Positions 1 through 12,600 of a stretch of 64,000 nucleotides of DNA are shown one piece after another. The stretch spans positions 5,520,501-5,584,500 of the forward strand of contig OX359200.1 in assembly GCA_947172415.1 (NCBI GenBank), given 5' to 3'. Source of the stretch: Chondrosia reniformis (taxonomy: Eukaryota; Porifera; Demospongiae; Chondrillida; Chondrillidae). Below the pieces are notes generated by a model. It was given only the letters and a program-made list of their open reading frames with translations, did not search any database and had not been told where the DNA came from. A program made the translations under genes and the position numbers. Position 1 is the stretch's first letter. The number at the start of each line of letters is the position of its first letter.

Positions 1-126
1 CCACCCACCCCTCACCCACCCCTCACCCACCCCAACCACCCCTCACCCACCCCACCCACCCCTCACCCACCCCTCACCCACCCCACCCACCCCTCACCCA
101 CCCCACCCACCCCCACCCACCCCACC
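1..126. repeat. C-rich minisatellite (CCCACCC/CCCCTCA units)
   Basis: The window opens inside a tandem array of C-rich units such as CCCACCCACCCCTCA. The array ends abruptly at about position 126. It probably extends beyond the left edge. The complementary strand is a run of GGG triplets with potential to form G-quadruplexes. It is not a metazoan TTAGGG telomere. Confidence 0.9.
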
Positions 127-1308
127 CTATATAGCTGTCAATTCCAGAAGAGCAATGAACTTTCAAGTACTATTTATCATGAATTTCTTTGTAATGTGAT
201 TTATAAACCTGCACTGGTTGGGCCATCCTTACTAATCTTAGTTTTGTAAGGCATGTCACAAAATAAACAATCATTATTATACTGTCATGATAATACACAC
301 ACATGCATGTACAGGTATGAACACCTAACTGCTTCGTTCATTATATAGGCTATCATAATTATATGGTGTCTAGTAATCCATATTAAGATGTTGGTATTTT
401 CTGCCACCCACAGTTACATAAATTTACATAGAAAACCAAATTCATAGATACAACCTTTTCCCTTTTAGGAAAACCTTGTTTGGATGAACCAATGTACCCA
501 CACGTATACCCTTTACCCCTCTGTACTTATCTTACATATTATGTAGTAGGTATTATGTCATAACATAGTTTTTACATAATATGTATTATAAGCTATACGT
601 ATATGCATGCATTAGGGTGTGTTACTATATATAGTAACACTGACATCATCACACTCGCGATCGTGCCAATAACTGTGCTAAAACTCTAGCAGGCAGGTGT
701 AATTTCTACATGCCTTTCATTTTGATCTATAATTATACTGACAGCACAGAATCTTACATATAATTTTAAGTCTGTGAAGAAATCGATCGCCAATTCCAGC
801 ACCATCGATATAGCTTTTCTTTGGTCTATAAATAGTCCAATCTCTAATGACTATAAGGCTATATAAGATATTTTATAGATTAATCATAATCTCGCGAGCT
901 CTTTGATAAAATTACCGTGCACGCGCACGCGCATGCAGCTCTCTGTAGTCCATTCAATATGTGGCATTTAGTGTATTATACAGTATACACAGATAAACCT
1001 CACCATCCTTGCGGTTCAAATCCATGGTAGTGTTGACGACGCAGAAGAAATTTAAAAGAAACATAAACGAAATGAAAATTAGCACATTCATCACAGTACT
1101 GCAGACACTCGAAATTCCTACTAAGAATCTATGCTATAATAATCGTAGCAATCAAGTGACCGGACCACGCCTATATATATAGATAGTCGTGGGAAATGGT
1201 ATGCGTATATAGATGTAGATCCGGAATGGGCCGCGTAGTTGAGTCATACGCACGAGCACACAAACGATCTGTTAATAATTACATACAAGCATGGCAACAT
1301 TTAAAAGG
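127..1308. other. Non-coding stretch downstream of the Ig-like gene
   Basis: I see no convincing exon here. The sequence is A+T rich with short palindromes. Bases about 570-617 recur almost exactly inside the minisatellite at 4.83-4.88 kb. It may contain further 3' exons of the minus-strand Ig-like gene, because no membrane segment has been found for that gene. Confidence 0.5.
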
Positions 1309-2696
1309 TCAACAACACACGTAGGTCACATCTGAATGAGTTCTAACACCAGTCGGTGGGTTCATAATTACATTCTTAGCTATTAACCTGTATATACCTT
1401 GCCACGGTAAAGTGGTGCTATATACGGAAAACGTTTTGTTGTACGCAATCTCTTGTGTCTGTATGTCTACTGGATGCAGAATATTGGAACTCTTATTTTG
1501 AAATCCCCACTCAAATGTAGCCTTTGGAAAGCCTGACACGGAAATATTCACCTTCCTAGTCTTTAGATTCTTTTGTATGGATACTATGTCTACTGGTACT
1601 ATATAAAAGACAATATTGCAGTGTAAGTATAATTATGTTCATGTGTGTATAAATATTACAGAGAATTAAGCACATAACTACTTACATTGACTTCCAAAAT
1701 AATAAATGTGAGAATTAATGTGAAGTGACTCTAGTGTCGCTTGATGGAAGTGGATGGATAATTGAAATATGTAATACATCTCTTGTGTTAGATTTTGGAG
1801 GATAACATTCTTAGTTAGGACGGAAATATTTTGGCATTTTGTCCAAGATATCTGAGCAGGTTTCTTGAAATCTGTTTGAGGAGTTAAAGTAGTGTTCCAT
1901 GACGCCAGACAAACTGTAAAGTACTGAACTGAACAAGTTTTACACGTTCCACTTTTTTGATCAAGTTTCCATTGCAAAGATACATTTAGTTCCTTTTGAT
2001 TCATGAGTATTGAATGTGAACTCAAAGAGGCATGAAAGCCAGTGATCATTGGATAGCTACAATTCCTGCCCCCAGATCTGCCTATAGTGTGTGAATACGT
2101 ATACCTTAGTGTATTAAGTTTATCTTGCAAACAAAGTAAAAGACTTACTGAAAGCAGAGACAGGCCTAGGATCTGGCTTGTTTTTTGATAGTAACTCAAA
2201 TATACTGGATTTGATAGATCTTCTATTAAATGTAACTTTACAAAAATATTTTCTGGAATGTGAAGCTGTAAAAGTTGGAATTATCAGTTTACTGTGGATG
2301 TGCCAGTTAAACACTTTATCATCGTTCACAGCCTCTGAATATGTCCAGTAAACTGATTCTGGTGAAGTGCAGTTGCAGTTAGAAATTTGTAAAGGGAGAG
2401 TTTCATTCTCCTTTACAAACCACTTCACTTTAACCTTTGGGAGGATGGCCTTTACAGTGATATGTAATGCTACTGGTTCACCTGCAGCAACGTGCTGAAT
2501 AGCATGGGGCTCCCGCAAGATGGTAAACTGTCCTCCAATGCCTACACAGAATATGGCACTGAACAACACATGCACCTGATTCTAGTAACTCAACATCTCT
2601 CTCTAGGGTGTAACTTTTGTACCTCTCAGATGTTCTGTAAATATCCAGAGAAGGGTTAACATGTGCAACTTCAACAAGTTCATCTTCACTCAGTTG
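1309..2696 (-). CDS. Ig/FN3-type extracellular protein (partial gene model)
   Basis: The probable exons are 2696-2576, 2541-2206, 2081-1686 and 1598-1309. The second exon encodes an Ig-like fold, with a core Trp (KVKWFV) and a later YFCKV around the second Cys. The third is Cys-rich and FN3-like (NVSLQW, YFTVCLASWNTT). The fourth is again Ig-like (FEWGF, GIYRLIAKN). Several N-glycosylation sequons occur (NVS, NTT, NIS, NLT, NKS). The junctions after exons one to three are all phase 1, as is usual for shuffled extracellular modules. The fourth exon can read to a stop at 1309 but may instead splice onward. No signal peptide or transmembrane helix was found. The junction 2576/2541 would need a 34-nt intron. 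It resembles a cell-surface receptor; its ligand and role are unknown. Domain calls rest on motif impression. Confidence 0.5.
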
Positions 2697-4031
2697 CTAT
2701 TAGAAATGCTGCCCTGCTAGCAAGCCATCCACTTTATACGTACAGCAATAGTGAAGCCACAAAAGTGAGGCCCACCCAATGGGATGTGTAACATTAGATG
2801 AGCTTTGTACTTTCAATTGTTCAGTCATCCAACAGTTATGGCGTGTAAACATGTAGGAATCTCATACTTAATTTTAAAAGTTCTACTGACAAATTTTACT
2901 ACAACTATCATCATATTTTCCTTGCTGAAGCATCCCAAGAGATGTTTGTGTGAATCAGAAGTTAGAATATCAGGAAATAAACATTATTTAATTACTGTAT
3001 AATTTTGTATAACAAAAGCCATGTCAAAAATGTCAAAACAGGAGTTTTCAGGTTATTATTGGTTGAGTATTCTTAAAACAGAGTTAAGGTTGGATGTCGC
3101 AACATCTAACCAATTGATAGTCTCACTCTAGGACTAGTTTGCTTGCCTGGTACATCTTGCTAACAACAGTCTATAGAACAAAGGAGATACAAAGTGTGAA
3201 AGAGCATCATTAACATACGTACCAAACTACAGGATGACCATTGCTGCTAAAAGGAAGATCCCTAATTACATATTTACCTAGGGGAAGACCCATCCGTAAA
3301 TTTTCTCTTTTTTTAAAAATTTGTTCACTTCTAATACTCCAAACTAAGTCTAGTCAGGCAAGCGTAAATTGAGAAGCCATTGCTATTGTTAGGTTGTAGT
3401 AAATTATCTTTAAAATTACAGACCATAGGATAGTCTATAAAGCTAAGAGGATAAAGGTTTTTCCACATTCTAGGGTCAGGGTTAGAGGATAAAGGTCTTT
3501 CCACACATTCAGTCATTGTCCATGTCTGCAGTCAGCAAACTCTCAGCAGACCACAAGGAAATTTGAACTGATTAAACGCAAATGAATTAGATGCTATTCT
3601 AGCCTATAGTCATAATAGTTGAATTTATCTATTTAGCTGACATCCAGTGCAGAGATAGGTCCTACACTTCAGACTGCAGGTCCTTAGGGGCCCAGATGAC
3701 TTGAAGTGTCTATCAAAAGTTGCTCCTATCCATGTAGGTAGCTGATATAGACAAGGGTTCAGACATACTATTCAATAAATATTAGTGACCTTGTAATGAG
3801 GTAATGCAACCTCAAGAGGATTTATGAACTTTTGAACAATGGAGCCACGAGGCAACACAATTTACAGAGCAACTCATATACATGTATACGTATATACATA
3901 TAAAGGCCTTGTCGATGAATGCTCTAGCTGATAAATTGGCTACATTATTCTTAGCAGCAGTATCCGTCTGTTAGCTTACAAGTAACATCCTACCTAGGAA
4001 GTAGGGGATAGCACGCCAGACTACATCCTAC
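2697..4031. other. Gap between the LYRM4 second exon and the Ig-like gene
   Basis: This should contain the last LYRM4 coding exon and upstream exons of the Ig-like gene, both on the minus strand. I could not identify either with confidence. A short local duplication lies around 3440-3505 (two copies of a gaggataaagg-type segment). The rest looks like ordinary A+T-rich non-coding sequence. Confidence 0.4.
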
Positions 4032-7000
4032 CTGTCTTTTTAGCATTTGTAACATTTCCAATCCTTTTTGATATTCCTTGTCAATACTAGCTGCATCTTT
4101 TAAGTACTTTTTCTCTTTGAAATAGTCTCTTATTCTCCTCTCAGCGTACTTCCTAAGGAACACGTATGAGAGTAGATACCAGCTAAACATTAAGAGTGGA
4201 TGAGTCTTCATAAATATTTGCCATTAAGAAGTGAAACAATGGAATAATAGGAAAGTATGAAAAACACATGTGTCAGGTTTAAAGTCACAAGTGTGTCGTT
4301 AAGCAATGTAATCTTTGATATGTGCTAAATTCTATCGCCTTTGTAGTACACGTGTAAATAGCAATGGGGCATACTCTATTTGATCTGCACACCTTTAATT
4401 GGTCACATTTATGAACCTTAATCACACAGGTGGTCAAGGTATATGTTATCACCTTCATGCATGAGGTAACTACAGGGTTAGGATAGCTAATTCAAATTTG
4501 CAAGAAACCAATCTGTTATATGTCCTAGACATATATAGTTACATCAAGATAGTAACACTGCCTTGGAGCAGCAAGAGAGAGAGGCCATTTTATCACAGCT
4601 AACACTGCCTTGGAGCAGCAAGAGAGAGGCCATTTTATCACAGCTAACATTGCCTTGGAGCAGAGAGAGGCCATTTTATCAACAGCTACACTGCCTTAAA
4701 GCAGCAAGAGAGAGAGGCCATTTTATCACAGCTAACACTGCCTTGGAGCAGCAAGAGAGAGGCCATTTTATCAACAGCTAACACTGCCTTGGAGCAGCAC
4801 TTGGAGCAGCAAGAGAGAGGCCATTTTACATAATATGTATTATAAGCTATACGTATATGCATGCATTAGGGTCCTAGACATATATAGTTACATCAAGATA
4901 GTAACACTGCCTTGGAGCAGCAAGAGAGAGAGGCCATTTTATCACAGCTAACACTGCCTTGGAGCAGCATAAGAGAGAGGCCATTTTATCAACAGCTACA
5001 CTGCCTTGGAGCAGCAAGAGAGAGAGGCCATTTTATCACAGCTAACACTGCCTTGGAGCAGCAAGAGAGAGGCCATTTTATCAACAGCTAACACTGCCTT
5101 GGAGCAGCACTTGGAGCAGCAAGAGAGAGGCCATTTTTGAGGCCATGCATGTACAGGTTGCACTGATGGAATCCAATCACACAAAAGATTATAACGTTTA
5201 TCTTAAATTACAAAATCTCTGCGAGTGTGTGCATTCATGGAACACCTGCAATAAATAAATATAATTTAGCTATGTACTGTAGACAGACGATTGAAAAGAC
5301 AGATCTAAGATCACAGATGCAAACTGTCAAGAAAATCAAAAGTATTGCAGCACATGCAAATACAATAACCCAAAAGTGTACACAACACATCCAAACCAGA
5401 CTACTGGAGCCAAACAGTAATTCTATATATTGCTCTCTACATATATACATATGTATACAGCCAATGGTCAGTATCTTGTAGCATAAAAATCGGCCACTGT
5501 GAAACAGGTTTAATTCAACGCATAATTTAATGAAACCTTTTAAGCTCTAACTTTTAAATGTGTATTAATGTGACTAACAATCATGATTATCTAATTAATG
5601 CAATTTGACAAAGGAAACTTAAATATAAGAATACACAATTTGATTATCCAAGTAGACTATACATTAAGGGAAGAATTAAGTGATACTTACATGAAAACAG
5701 CTTATGCACAAGAGTAAAGCGCTGTGTAATTAACCTGTACGTGAGTCAGGTCATGTGAACGTGAACGAGATAAACAAGCAGGCCTCTTCCAGTACCTATA
5801 CATTCAGTTAAAATCAAATATACTGCAGGTACAAGTGTGGCTATGCGAGACATGATATATCAAACATGACTGTAGGAATACTGAAGGAAGGCTAGCTATA
5901 AAAAGATTGCCTAGGGGGAGGAGATATACATTGTGATATCAGGGGCTAGGATGTCATTGAGATTATAAGTCTGAGATACTTGCATGAATAATCTAATACA
6001 CCACTTTTCAATACGCTACACCTACTTTAGACTATTAATGGGCAGCCATTATTAGTAACTATACACACCTACATAGACCAATGATTTTCAAATGGACAGT
6101 TGCAATTTTTTTACAAATTTAAAATTAGACAAAAATATTCAAATAATATATATTATATATTATAATATATATAGTATTCAAAAACATATTATGTAAAAGA
6201 TAAATGCTCCATTTCCCAGCAGCTAATGCAAGTAAGATAAGAACAGCTGTGACACTAGAAACACACATAATATACTTTAAAAAGATAATATTGCAGAAAC
6301 TCATTCCTATGATGAGCATCAATTGATGAAGTAGGTGGTCAGAACCTTGTGATTAATACTGTTCTGCTGTTGTTAGGATCAGCTCAAATCTACCACTACA
6401 AAGTCAAACATTAATGGCAAGACAATGGCTACATTAAAATACAATCAATTAGTGTGAGTGTCGAATTTCAAAGAAGGGCAAGTGTGATAAATTAAATACA
6501 GTAAAAATGAATTATCCTTGCTATAGACTAGTGCAGCCTATTAGGTTAAATGTACAAATATTGCTTGTGGGAGTAGATATACGACTTGTGATATCATGAA
6601 AGGGAGTTACTGAGATTAAGGGTAACATGCAAGTTTATTAATAAATCTGTTTGGGAATAAATTTGATTATCATGATGTTTGATAGGACTATGTGTGAATT
6701 AATTATTACTTTGATTACTCATGCATCATCGAGGTAAAGTCCTGTTACAACTTCTTTCTCAGTAAATGCTAACACTTCAGCACAACCTCTGAGGTTCTCT
6801 ATCTTAAATGTTCACACTTCAGCACAACCTCTCTCTATCTCAAATGCTCACACTTCAGTGAGTCTTAAAAGAGGAATGGACAACTTTGGGATTCTATGTA
6901 AGTACTTAAGATAGATAAGATATAAGTCCTACATAAGTATTACAGTTTGAAGGGACTTGTGCTGGCTCTTCATTCTAATGACATCATTACACATGGTTCC

Positions 7001-9528
7001 AATAATCAAATGTGAACCATCAGTAGGTCAAGTATATAAACAATAATAATCATAGGTGAGCTATATAGAAATACAATTAGAATAGATTGTTTCCCCAGAC
7101 CTATTACAAAATTAGGGAAAACCAACAAAGGATACAGCTTTGTAACAGCTTCCCCTTTTTCACTGCTGCATATAGCCTGGCTGCCAACCGCTACATACGG
7201 CCATGCTGCCAACCGCTGCATACGGCCATGGCGCCAACCGCTGCATACTGCCATGGCGCCAACCGCTGCATACTGCCATGGCGCCAACCGCTACATACGG
7301 CCATGCTGCCAACCGCTACATACGGCCATGCTGCCAACCGCTGCATACGGCCATGGCGCCAACCGCTGCATACTGCCATGGCGCCAACCGCTGCATACTG
7401 CCATGGCGCCAACCGCTACATACGGCCATGCTGCCAACCGCTGCATACGGCCATGGCGCCAACCGCTGCATACTGCCATGGCGCCAACCGCTGCATACTG
7501 CCATGGCGCCAACCGCTACATACGGCCATGCTGCCAACCGCTGCATACGGCCATGGCGCCAACCGCTGCATACTGCCATGGCGCCAACCGCTGCATACTG
7601 CCATGGCGCCAACCGCTACATACGGCCATGCTGCCAACAGTTGTATACAGCCCATACAAATGATGCACTTCCAACTAGACAGAGGTCAAATGGATCATTC
7701 CCTTGACTCTTGTAAAATAATAACACTGCATTGAAGTGTTGGAGTGTGTAGGAGGCCAACATTAAATCAAATTATAAAACAAGTCTTAAAATATTGTGCA
7801 ACCTGTGACCTTGTGCACTTTGTACCTCATTGGAACGTTAATGTGATAACGCTCTATTAAATTATATTTTGTCGCCACAAACAGATATGTTCATTTAATC
7901 CTATTAGATGGCAGTGTATTGGAACAGTATCTCTTATCCCAGCCACATGTTACATTTACAAAGTACACTGTTATAGACTCGTGAATAATCTAATACACCA
8001 TTTTTTAACATGCTACTTTAGAGCTTTGGATGAGGATACCAGAGTTTTCTCCTTTACTTCTCTTCTTCTCCACTGGGCAAGATAGCTGTTTCTGGGAATT
8101 CCATCCTTCATCAATGACCCTGTTTTTGTCTCTTTCTTGATCTTTTGTGATTCCTTGGCATGTGATTCCACATGTCTGCATACACTAACACAAATCTGGA
8201 TGACTTAACTCAGACTATAATCAGTACATGTCATCAGATACCTGTAAGATCTGATACAGCAAAAATACCAAAAAAGGAAATCCTCTTTACATCAACCAGC
8301 TTCAATTACCCAACATAGTTCCCATACTGTATGTAGTAACTAATGAACATATAATATTCATAGTTATATAGTTCCCATACTGTATGTAGTAACTAATGAA
8401 CATATAATATTCATAGTTATATAGTTCCCATACTGTATGTAGTAACTAATGAATATATAATATTCATAGTTATATAGTTCCCATACTGTATGTAGTAACT
8501 AATGAACATATAATACTCATAGTTATATAGTTCCCATACTGTATGTAGTAACTAATGAACATATAATACTCATATGTAGTTTATATGTAGTTATATACAT
8601 AGTTCCCATATCCTTATTATCAGATACCTGGTACACCCTATGAAACCTTACACCAAATGGAGAGGTATGCAACTTATGGTATCAAATATATCTACTCTCT
8701 ATGTATTTTAATACTATCCACTGATAGGAAAATAAAACAAGCTCTATATACGTAATTTAGTATACGTATAAACCTTAATAGTAACTTACCATGATTTAAC
8801 AAAACACAGCCTTCACATATATATATGTACGTAGGTGCTGTCTATTGGCATATATGTATGCACATCTGAAATACACACTCACTCCATCAGTCACACATAC
8901 AGTGGACATTACCAGTGCAACAAATGCAGACAATTACACTTTTCTCATTTTGCTATATATCAGTTTAGTAATAGAAATCAGTTTTCCATTTTTATAGCAG
9001 AAACGAGTCTATTCTACCAGACCACACAATACCTAGGTCTATTATAGGCTCCTCAGGAGACATGAGTGGGTGGGGCAAATCCAGAGTCCAATGATAATAT
9101 GTAGAATATATTTTTAAGTTATTTCTAGGCGCAATGAGCTAATTTTTCATTACTACGTACGTACGTATAGCAATAGTTGCATCTTGAGTTGCATACACTT
9201 GTACTTCATAACTTGACGCAAAGTAGAGTCTCAAATTAAGTATTAAAAAGAAAGATTGATTCAAATATTATGGTTATATAATCAACTTTCGATATTAACT
9301 ATGTACAACGTTAAAACAAAAAATATGATTGTATATGTTGCAAGGTAAAATATGAATGCATTCCAAGGCAAAATACTACCCCATATGTAAAGCTGATTTA
9401 CAGCTCACGTTAGGTTATTAACATGTATCATGTTTTGCTTACCTGTAGTTAAATGACCCAAATTGCTGACCTTCTCGATGCAACGTGCGATATAGGGACA
9501 AGACTTTTCTTCTTCCCAAGGCAGCCAT
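4032..9528 (-). CDS. LYRM4: LYRM4/ISD11, Fe-S cluster assembly LYR protein (last exon not found)
   Basis: LYRM4 (ISD11) is the small LYR-motif protein that binds and stabilises the mitochondrial cysteine desulfurase NFS1 during Fe-S cluster assembly. Exon 1 is 9528-9443. It begins MAALGRRKVLSLYRTLHRE and so contains the diagnostic LYR tripeptide. It ends ...FNYR at the donor CAG/GTAAGC. Exon 2 is 4152-4032. It encodes KYAERRIRDYFKEKK and ends ...LKRQ at GTAGG, which matches the family core YAVRRIRD...RRQ. The split Arg codon joins the exons in frame. The human protein has about 91 residues and these exons give 69, so a third exon of about 20 residues is expected below 4032; I did not find it. 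The 5.3-kb intron carries minisatellites. The start lies 98 bases after the TRAPPC2L stop on the same strand. Confidence 0.85.
4532..5140. repeat. About 45-bp minisatellite in two related blocks
   Basis: Units read roughly ACTGCCTTGGAGCAGCAAGA followed by GAGAGGCCATTTTATCACAG. They are repeated about a dozen times with small indels. Two blocks (about 4532-4825 and 4872-5140) each start with the same lead, CCTAGACATATATAGTTACA. They are separated by a copy of sequence also found near 570-617. The array is in the LYRM4 intron. Confidence 0.9.
5980..6035 (+). repeat. Short partial copy of dispersed repeat family R1
   Basis: Contains the R1 start signature (AATAATCTAATACACCA... then ...TACGCTACA...CTACTTTAGA). 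The rest of the element is absent. See the longer copies at 7.98, 12.5, 13.7 and 25.3 kb. Confidence 0.55.
7168..7636. repeat. 25-bp minisatellite with 100-bp higher-order unit
   Basis: About 19 head-to-tail copies of a 25-bp unit (CCAACCGCTGCATACTGCCA plus TGGCG) fill this stretch. Variants at the GCTGCC/GGCGCC and TACGG/TACTG positions recur every four units, which makes a 100-bp higher-order repeat. The unit has no stop in any frame, so long open frames appear on both strands. They are artefacts. The array lies in the LYRM4 intron. Confidence 0.95.
7977..8135 (+). repeat. Dispersed repeat family R1, copy in plus orientation
   Basis: Runs from AATAATCTAATACACCATT through AGCTTTGGATGAGGATACCA and CTTCTTCTCCACTGGGCAAG to TGTTTCTGGGAATTCCATCC. 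The same order of blocks is found in the copy at 13.73 kb. It is found reversed at 10.99, 12.53 and 25.33 kb. No coding capacity is visible, so a short non-autonomous mobile element is the likely nature. Confidence 0.7.
8312..8575. repeat. About 56-bp tandem repeat, five copies
   Basis: Five nearly identical units contain ATAGTTCCCATACTGTATGT then AGTAACTAATGAACATATAA. They lie in the LYRM4 intron and show only single-base differences, which suggests recent expansion. Confidence 0.9.
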
Positions 9529-9626
9529 TTTAAAGCACGTGATTATAAATTAGAAAAATGATAGCAAACTCACACATTGTATATATATTTAGTTAGTTAT
9601 AAGTAACAAATGGGTCGTGTTCTAGT

Positions 9627-12600
9627 TTACATTGAGCTGGATCTGCTTCTCTGAAATATTCCGAGGACTGCATTGTCAAATTTCCTGAGGAATGGAACCG
9701 TAATCATGCAATTAATCTTGGTAATTGGTGGTATATTTCTAAAGTCTATGAAGCTGAACAGCATAAACACTCCCACAATGAAGAAGAGCCACAAATCTTA
9801 ACTTTATCTCCTTAAAATAACTTTGACCAGATGGTAGTTTTTAAATTAATCTAATGGAGCATGTATCTAGACCTCTTACTTTGTATGAATCTTCTCTCCA
9901 ATGAGGTAGAAAGGGTTAGCAACCGTTTCTGCATATGCTTGATGTAGTGATTTGAATATCTGCAGATTTAGTGATCTGGCTGAAATAAGACACTTAACTA
10001 ACTTGCATTGGCCTAACTCACAGCCTTAATCTCTGAGTCAACTCCGTGGTGTGAGGTGCTATCTGTAATCAAAACAAACTTGACTCTGGTATTAGTAGAA
10101 TAACCATATCTGTAACGTGCTAAGGAAGAGGGGTACATCTTAACATATAGAATGGCAACCAACACAATGTACAGTATATGTATGTTAATTTGCAATAACA
10201 AACTTTAATTTTGTACATTTTAGCATTATAACATAATCTATAAAACAAAAAACAAGAAAATCAACAAATTACATAGATCTGCAATTGTTTATGCACACAA
10301 CAATAGTCTAATAACATTCGGGGTATACACACCAATCAAATGTCACTGTTAACAGCATTTGAGATTCAAAACACAAATATATATAAATCAAGAGAGAATT
10401 TGGGATTTTAAATCCTTTTGCCTCTCAAATTACATAAGAGGACCCACTTCCGCATCTATTTAAATTAACAGCATTTGAGATATACATATATATAAATCTA
10501 GAGAGAATTTGGGATTTTAAATCCTTTTGCCTCTCAAAATACATAAGAGGACCCATTTCTGCACCTGTTTAAATTCATTTGCAGGCTCTAAAACTAATAA
10601 GGATAACACACAGTCCAAAGTCAGGTGGCTATAATGTGGTTATAATTAAAGTGATTTGCACTCCAATATGCCCAAACATCCTAACCAGCCACCCAATAGA
10701 TATTATTTCCAGCTTTAATACTAATTAGATTGAAACAAGACACTGATATAGCTGCTAGAGGACAATTGTGTGTCACAAACTCGCTCTATTGGGTTATCCA
10801 GTCATTTCACATGTGCATTGTGTATGAGGTATGGATTATCACAAACATTCACTACACACAGCGGAAGAGAAGATGGCATCGGATATATGTGTATCTCACT
10901 AATATTATTCATTGAAGGGCTGTTCACAAGTGCACAGAAAATTTTCAAAAGTTTTAATAGAAAGGATTAAAGCCTAGATATATAGAAATTATAGGAGAAA
11001 ACAAAGACTCCCAGAGTCACTCTTGTGGGTGGATTTCCCAGAAACAGCTGTATGGCCCAGTGGAGAAGATGAATAAAAGTTGGTATGAAATTGTATCCTC
11101 ATCCAAAGCTCCTTTAATGACCATGATGGTTAGATTATTCATACGTACATTATAATACATATATACGTATATAGATATGTAGGGTACAGGTGACATACGT
11201 ATGTATATTATATAAATTGTTAAATGGGTAATATAAATGTATAATAAATTTACTGTATACTCGTGGAGAGATAACTTGATAAATTATAACGAGATATAAA
11301 TTATTAAATTATAGACATGCAGTAGTACCTCTTTGGCGCTGCAGGGAGGTGTGTAGTAGTAGTAGTAGTAGGTAACTCAATTATTGAATTTCTTATTCCA
11401 CAGACACCATTACAAATGAATTGAGACAACATCATAAAAAGTAACAAACATCCTAACGTATGTATCTAGGCCTTCAGATTACATGTTTTATCTGTGAGGA
11501 AGTTATACATGTACAAATTGGTAACAACATCATCGTCCCATTAGGACTCCATAGAATAAATGTACAGATTCTAACAGATGGACCCATAAGTGATGAATGA
11601 TGCCTCTGATGACCCAAACTCTAGAGGTACAAGAGTAAAGGAGTTACGTAAGTCATCTTGCCTCACTGTGAGAATTAGTGTCTTGTGTGATAAACATGAA
11701 CATCATAAGATTCAGTTCTTGGAATCTTGATCTATGAAAGGTTTTCTAGCCATGCTCAGTTGACCACTAAACAAGCGCTGGAAGCAATGAAACGTGACTT
11801 GCTTTATTACTTGAGGTAGACATATGTTAATATAATTCTATCTTGACTCAGTAAACAATACCCCAACACAGTAAATCATTTAACATAATTAACTCAATTA
11901 ACAGACATACATGTACTCATGCAGGTGTTCAAAGATAACTAATCAATGATCACACCTCCAGCTGTACAGTACAAGGTACAGTCACAGAATATTAAGAAGA
12001 AGACAAACACTCCCAGGGTCTCTGATAAAGGGTGGAATTCCAGAAATAGCTGTCTGTCCCAGTGGAGAAAGGAAGAAAAGAAGCCTAACTGAAAGAAATA
12101 CATAGCTTTCTTCATAAGCAGTACATTACATACAGTTAGGTAAGGAAATTGAATAAGTATAAGTACATGTACAAGTGTAACACAAAAAGACCAGGTAATG
12201 CTAAAGAGAAGCTATATAAGACATTCCTACTTGAGAGTGCTTATGCACTTTCTTAGGTTGATTGGCTTATTTTCTACTAGATGTTACATATTTAATTAAC
12301 ATCCACAATCACACTCAATGAGAATGTACTGACCAGAGAGAGCTAGTAAACCTGAAAATTAACTTAGAATTTAAATTTAATTATGTTATTATAATTAGTT
12401 TAAGTAGCTACACAAAAATTAAGTGCACAGTTTACAATATTGGTACACAAGTGTATACAGTGTAAGGCGTCTCAAACTTGCACATACATCTCATACATAG
12501 CAAGGACTCACAATGATCAACAAGAAGATAAAGATTCCCAGGGTCACTGACAAAGGGTGGAATATCCAGAAACAGCTGTCTAGCCCATTCAAAGCTCACT

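Noticed and set aside
1-126. Possible telomere at the window edge
   Set aside because: The unit is CCCACCC/CCCCTCA, not an animal telomere repeat, and it is irregular.
2571-2575. Initiating the Ig-like protein at 2575 as a secreted protein start
   Set aside because: The codon there is GTG, not ATG. The in-frame hydrophobic stretch overlaps what is better read as an acceptor region.
7087-7734. Long open frames on both strands across the 25-bp repeat
   Set aside because: They follow from a stop-free repeat unit, have no splice context, and appear in several frames at once.
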